64,000 bases of DNA. Source: Eretmocerus hayati. Its lineage: Eukaryota > Arthropoda > Insecta > Hymenoptera > Aphelinidae. This document shows, piece after piece, positions 63,091 to 64,000 of this stretch. Every line of letters starts with the position of its first letter. Within the stretch, counting starts at the first letter, position 1. Below the pieces are notes generated by a model, which was given only the letters and a program-made list of their open reading frames with translations, was not told the DNA's origin and did not search any database. The stretch lies in NCBI GenBank assembly GCA_029851415.1, contig CM056742.1, positions 189,329,344 to 189,393,343 of the forward strand, read 5' to 3'. The position numbers were made by a program, and so were the translations under genes.

Positions 63091-63590
63091 AGTCTTGGGA
63101 GACACGCGTGCTCCCCGATTTTAGTCTTCCGGCAAATGAGATCATTTGCTGCCGCCAAGAGACGGATGAAATCCTCCTCAGGTTCTGTACTGGTCCCGGA
63201 ATACAGGCGCACACCTCGGCTCCAGACTTTCGGCATGAAGACCGTGGAGGGAGCCCTCTGTTGAACCTGGGAGATAGACGTACTTCCCGGCCCCAGTATT
63301 CTGGTGACGAAAATCCGGTTTCAATTTTGGGAGACCGATGCACTGTTCCATCGGACTCTCTATTGATACCGAGAACTAGACTAACGCACTTTGCGACTCG
63401 AGTACTCCGGGGGGTCCTCCAATGAGCCTGAAAGACATACGCATGCTCCACTCACAGTCATTCGGCTGGAGGGAATCCTCTGCTGATCCCGGGACATTGA
63501 CGCATCACCCGGCTTGAGTACTCCGGAGGGCCTTCCGCTGGTCCTGGGGGACAGAAGCACGCACCGCTCGCGGTCTTTTGGGGCAAGATG
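63091..63590. repeat. Degenerate minisatellite, about 60-bp period
   Basis: A unit of the form (G/C)(T/G)CC(T/C)GGGAGACA(G)ACGCA followed by CCCGGCTCGAGTACTCCGG and AGGG-ATCCTCTGCTG recurs at about 63101, 63161, 63273, 63333, 63375, 63434, 63493 and 63551. Several junctions are shorter or longer than 60 bp. The minus strand is open through much of it, giving repeated PxGVL.PG-like peptides, an expected side effect of a period divisible by three. Confidence 0.65.
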
Positions 63591-64000
63591 AATGTATGAG
63601 ATTTGGGAGCCCAACGACTTCTGCGGGTATCTCGGTCAACTGATCAACAGTACAGCAGTGCCTGCTTGCTAGTGTCCTTTTTCCACACAAGCGTACGAGT
63701 CCTGAGCGGCGTCTTGGATTTATCGGATATCAGAAGTTCTCCTCTTTTCTCGACTTCATTTCTTTCATCTTCCTTTGCGGACAAATCAGTCAGATTGGTG
63801 CCCTCCCAAAAAAGGTTAGGATTGATAAAAGATCGATTCTTCACTTCTTCCACGATGGATCAGACTTAATCTACGCTTTCGAGAGTGTTCACGAGGATTT
63901 TCTCTTCCCGACCTCCGAAAGAAGTGTCCAAAGCTGTTAACCTCGAAGGCGATGCAAGAAAAATAGCAGATTCCGAGAGAGATGCTTGTAAGCACCCCTA
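63591..64000. other. No gene seen
   Basis: AT-rich tail with short overlapping frames and no supported feature. Confidence 0.5.

Larger units (their letters stand above)
46643..64000 (-). other. Upstream intron(s) of the receptor gene (partial)
   Basis: The TM3 exon begins in the middle of a codon, so a coding exon must lie upstream on the minus strand, at higher coordinates. Class B receptors need a signal peptide, a cysteine-rich ectodomain and TM1-2 before this point. None was recognised convincingly up to 64000 apart from the weak candidate at 50452-50503, so most of this stretch is probably intronic and the gene likely continues past the right edge. Confidence 0.5.

Overview
The window looks like an almost entirely non-coding stretch of an insect nuclear genome, probably Hymenoptera (the order is an inference). 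No bacterial, viral or organellar gene organisation is visible. Open frames are short, mutually contradictory across the six frames and mostly lack family motifs. The texture is intronic: moderately AT-rich with CpG-rich patches, GA/CT microsatellites, many short non-autonomous DNA transposons, and one stretch of degenerate CCTAA-like units (insect telomere motif).

One protein-coding exon is clear. On the minus strand at 46564-46642, a 79-nt exon with a TACTAAC branch point, a pyrimidine tract, a CAG acceptor and a CAG|GTGAGT donor encodes the third transmembrane segment of a Methuselah-like (class B) GPCR ([15 protein letters not shown]). No exon encoding the later helices was found to its left, so bases 1-46563 are read as one giant intron, with the 3' exons beyond the left edge. 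The ectodomain and TM1-2 must lie to the right; one weak candidate upstream exon sits at 50452-50503.

The most interesting signals lie in that giant intron. On the same strand, at 29989/29990 and 10264/10265, a complete 3' splice site (branch point, pyrimidine tract, CAG) is joined directly to a strong 5' splice site (GTAAGA, GTGAGT). Each is followed 56-62 nt later by a second 5' splice site. This is the architecture of recursive splice sites (ratchet points) with cryptic RS-exons. They would cut the intron into steps of about 16.6 kb, 19.7 kb and at least 10.3 kb.

The rest is a catalogue of small transposons and satellites. Several elements are flanked by TTAA: 10535-10657, 12638-12740, 19337-22858, 24308-24695 and 51716-52883. 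Two have TA-type ends (3922-4094, 22224-22787). One is a hAT-like MITE with an 8-bp duplication (18713-18937) inside a repeat whose second copy at 4093-4580 gives the empty site, and one is a foldback with a CTAAA duplication (58244-58397). Nesting is common. A 1.17-kb near-palindrome with 490-bp arms (51716-52883), a 26-bp minisatellite with a four-unit higher-order period (50515-50910), a roughly 60-bp minisatellite (63091-63590) and a perfect 44-bp palindrome (33011-33054) complete the repeat structure. No tRNA, rRNA or CRISPR array could be supported.
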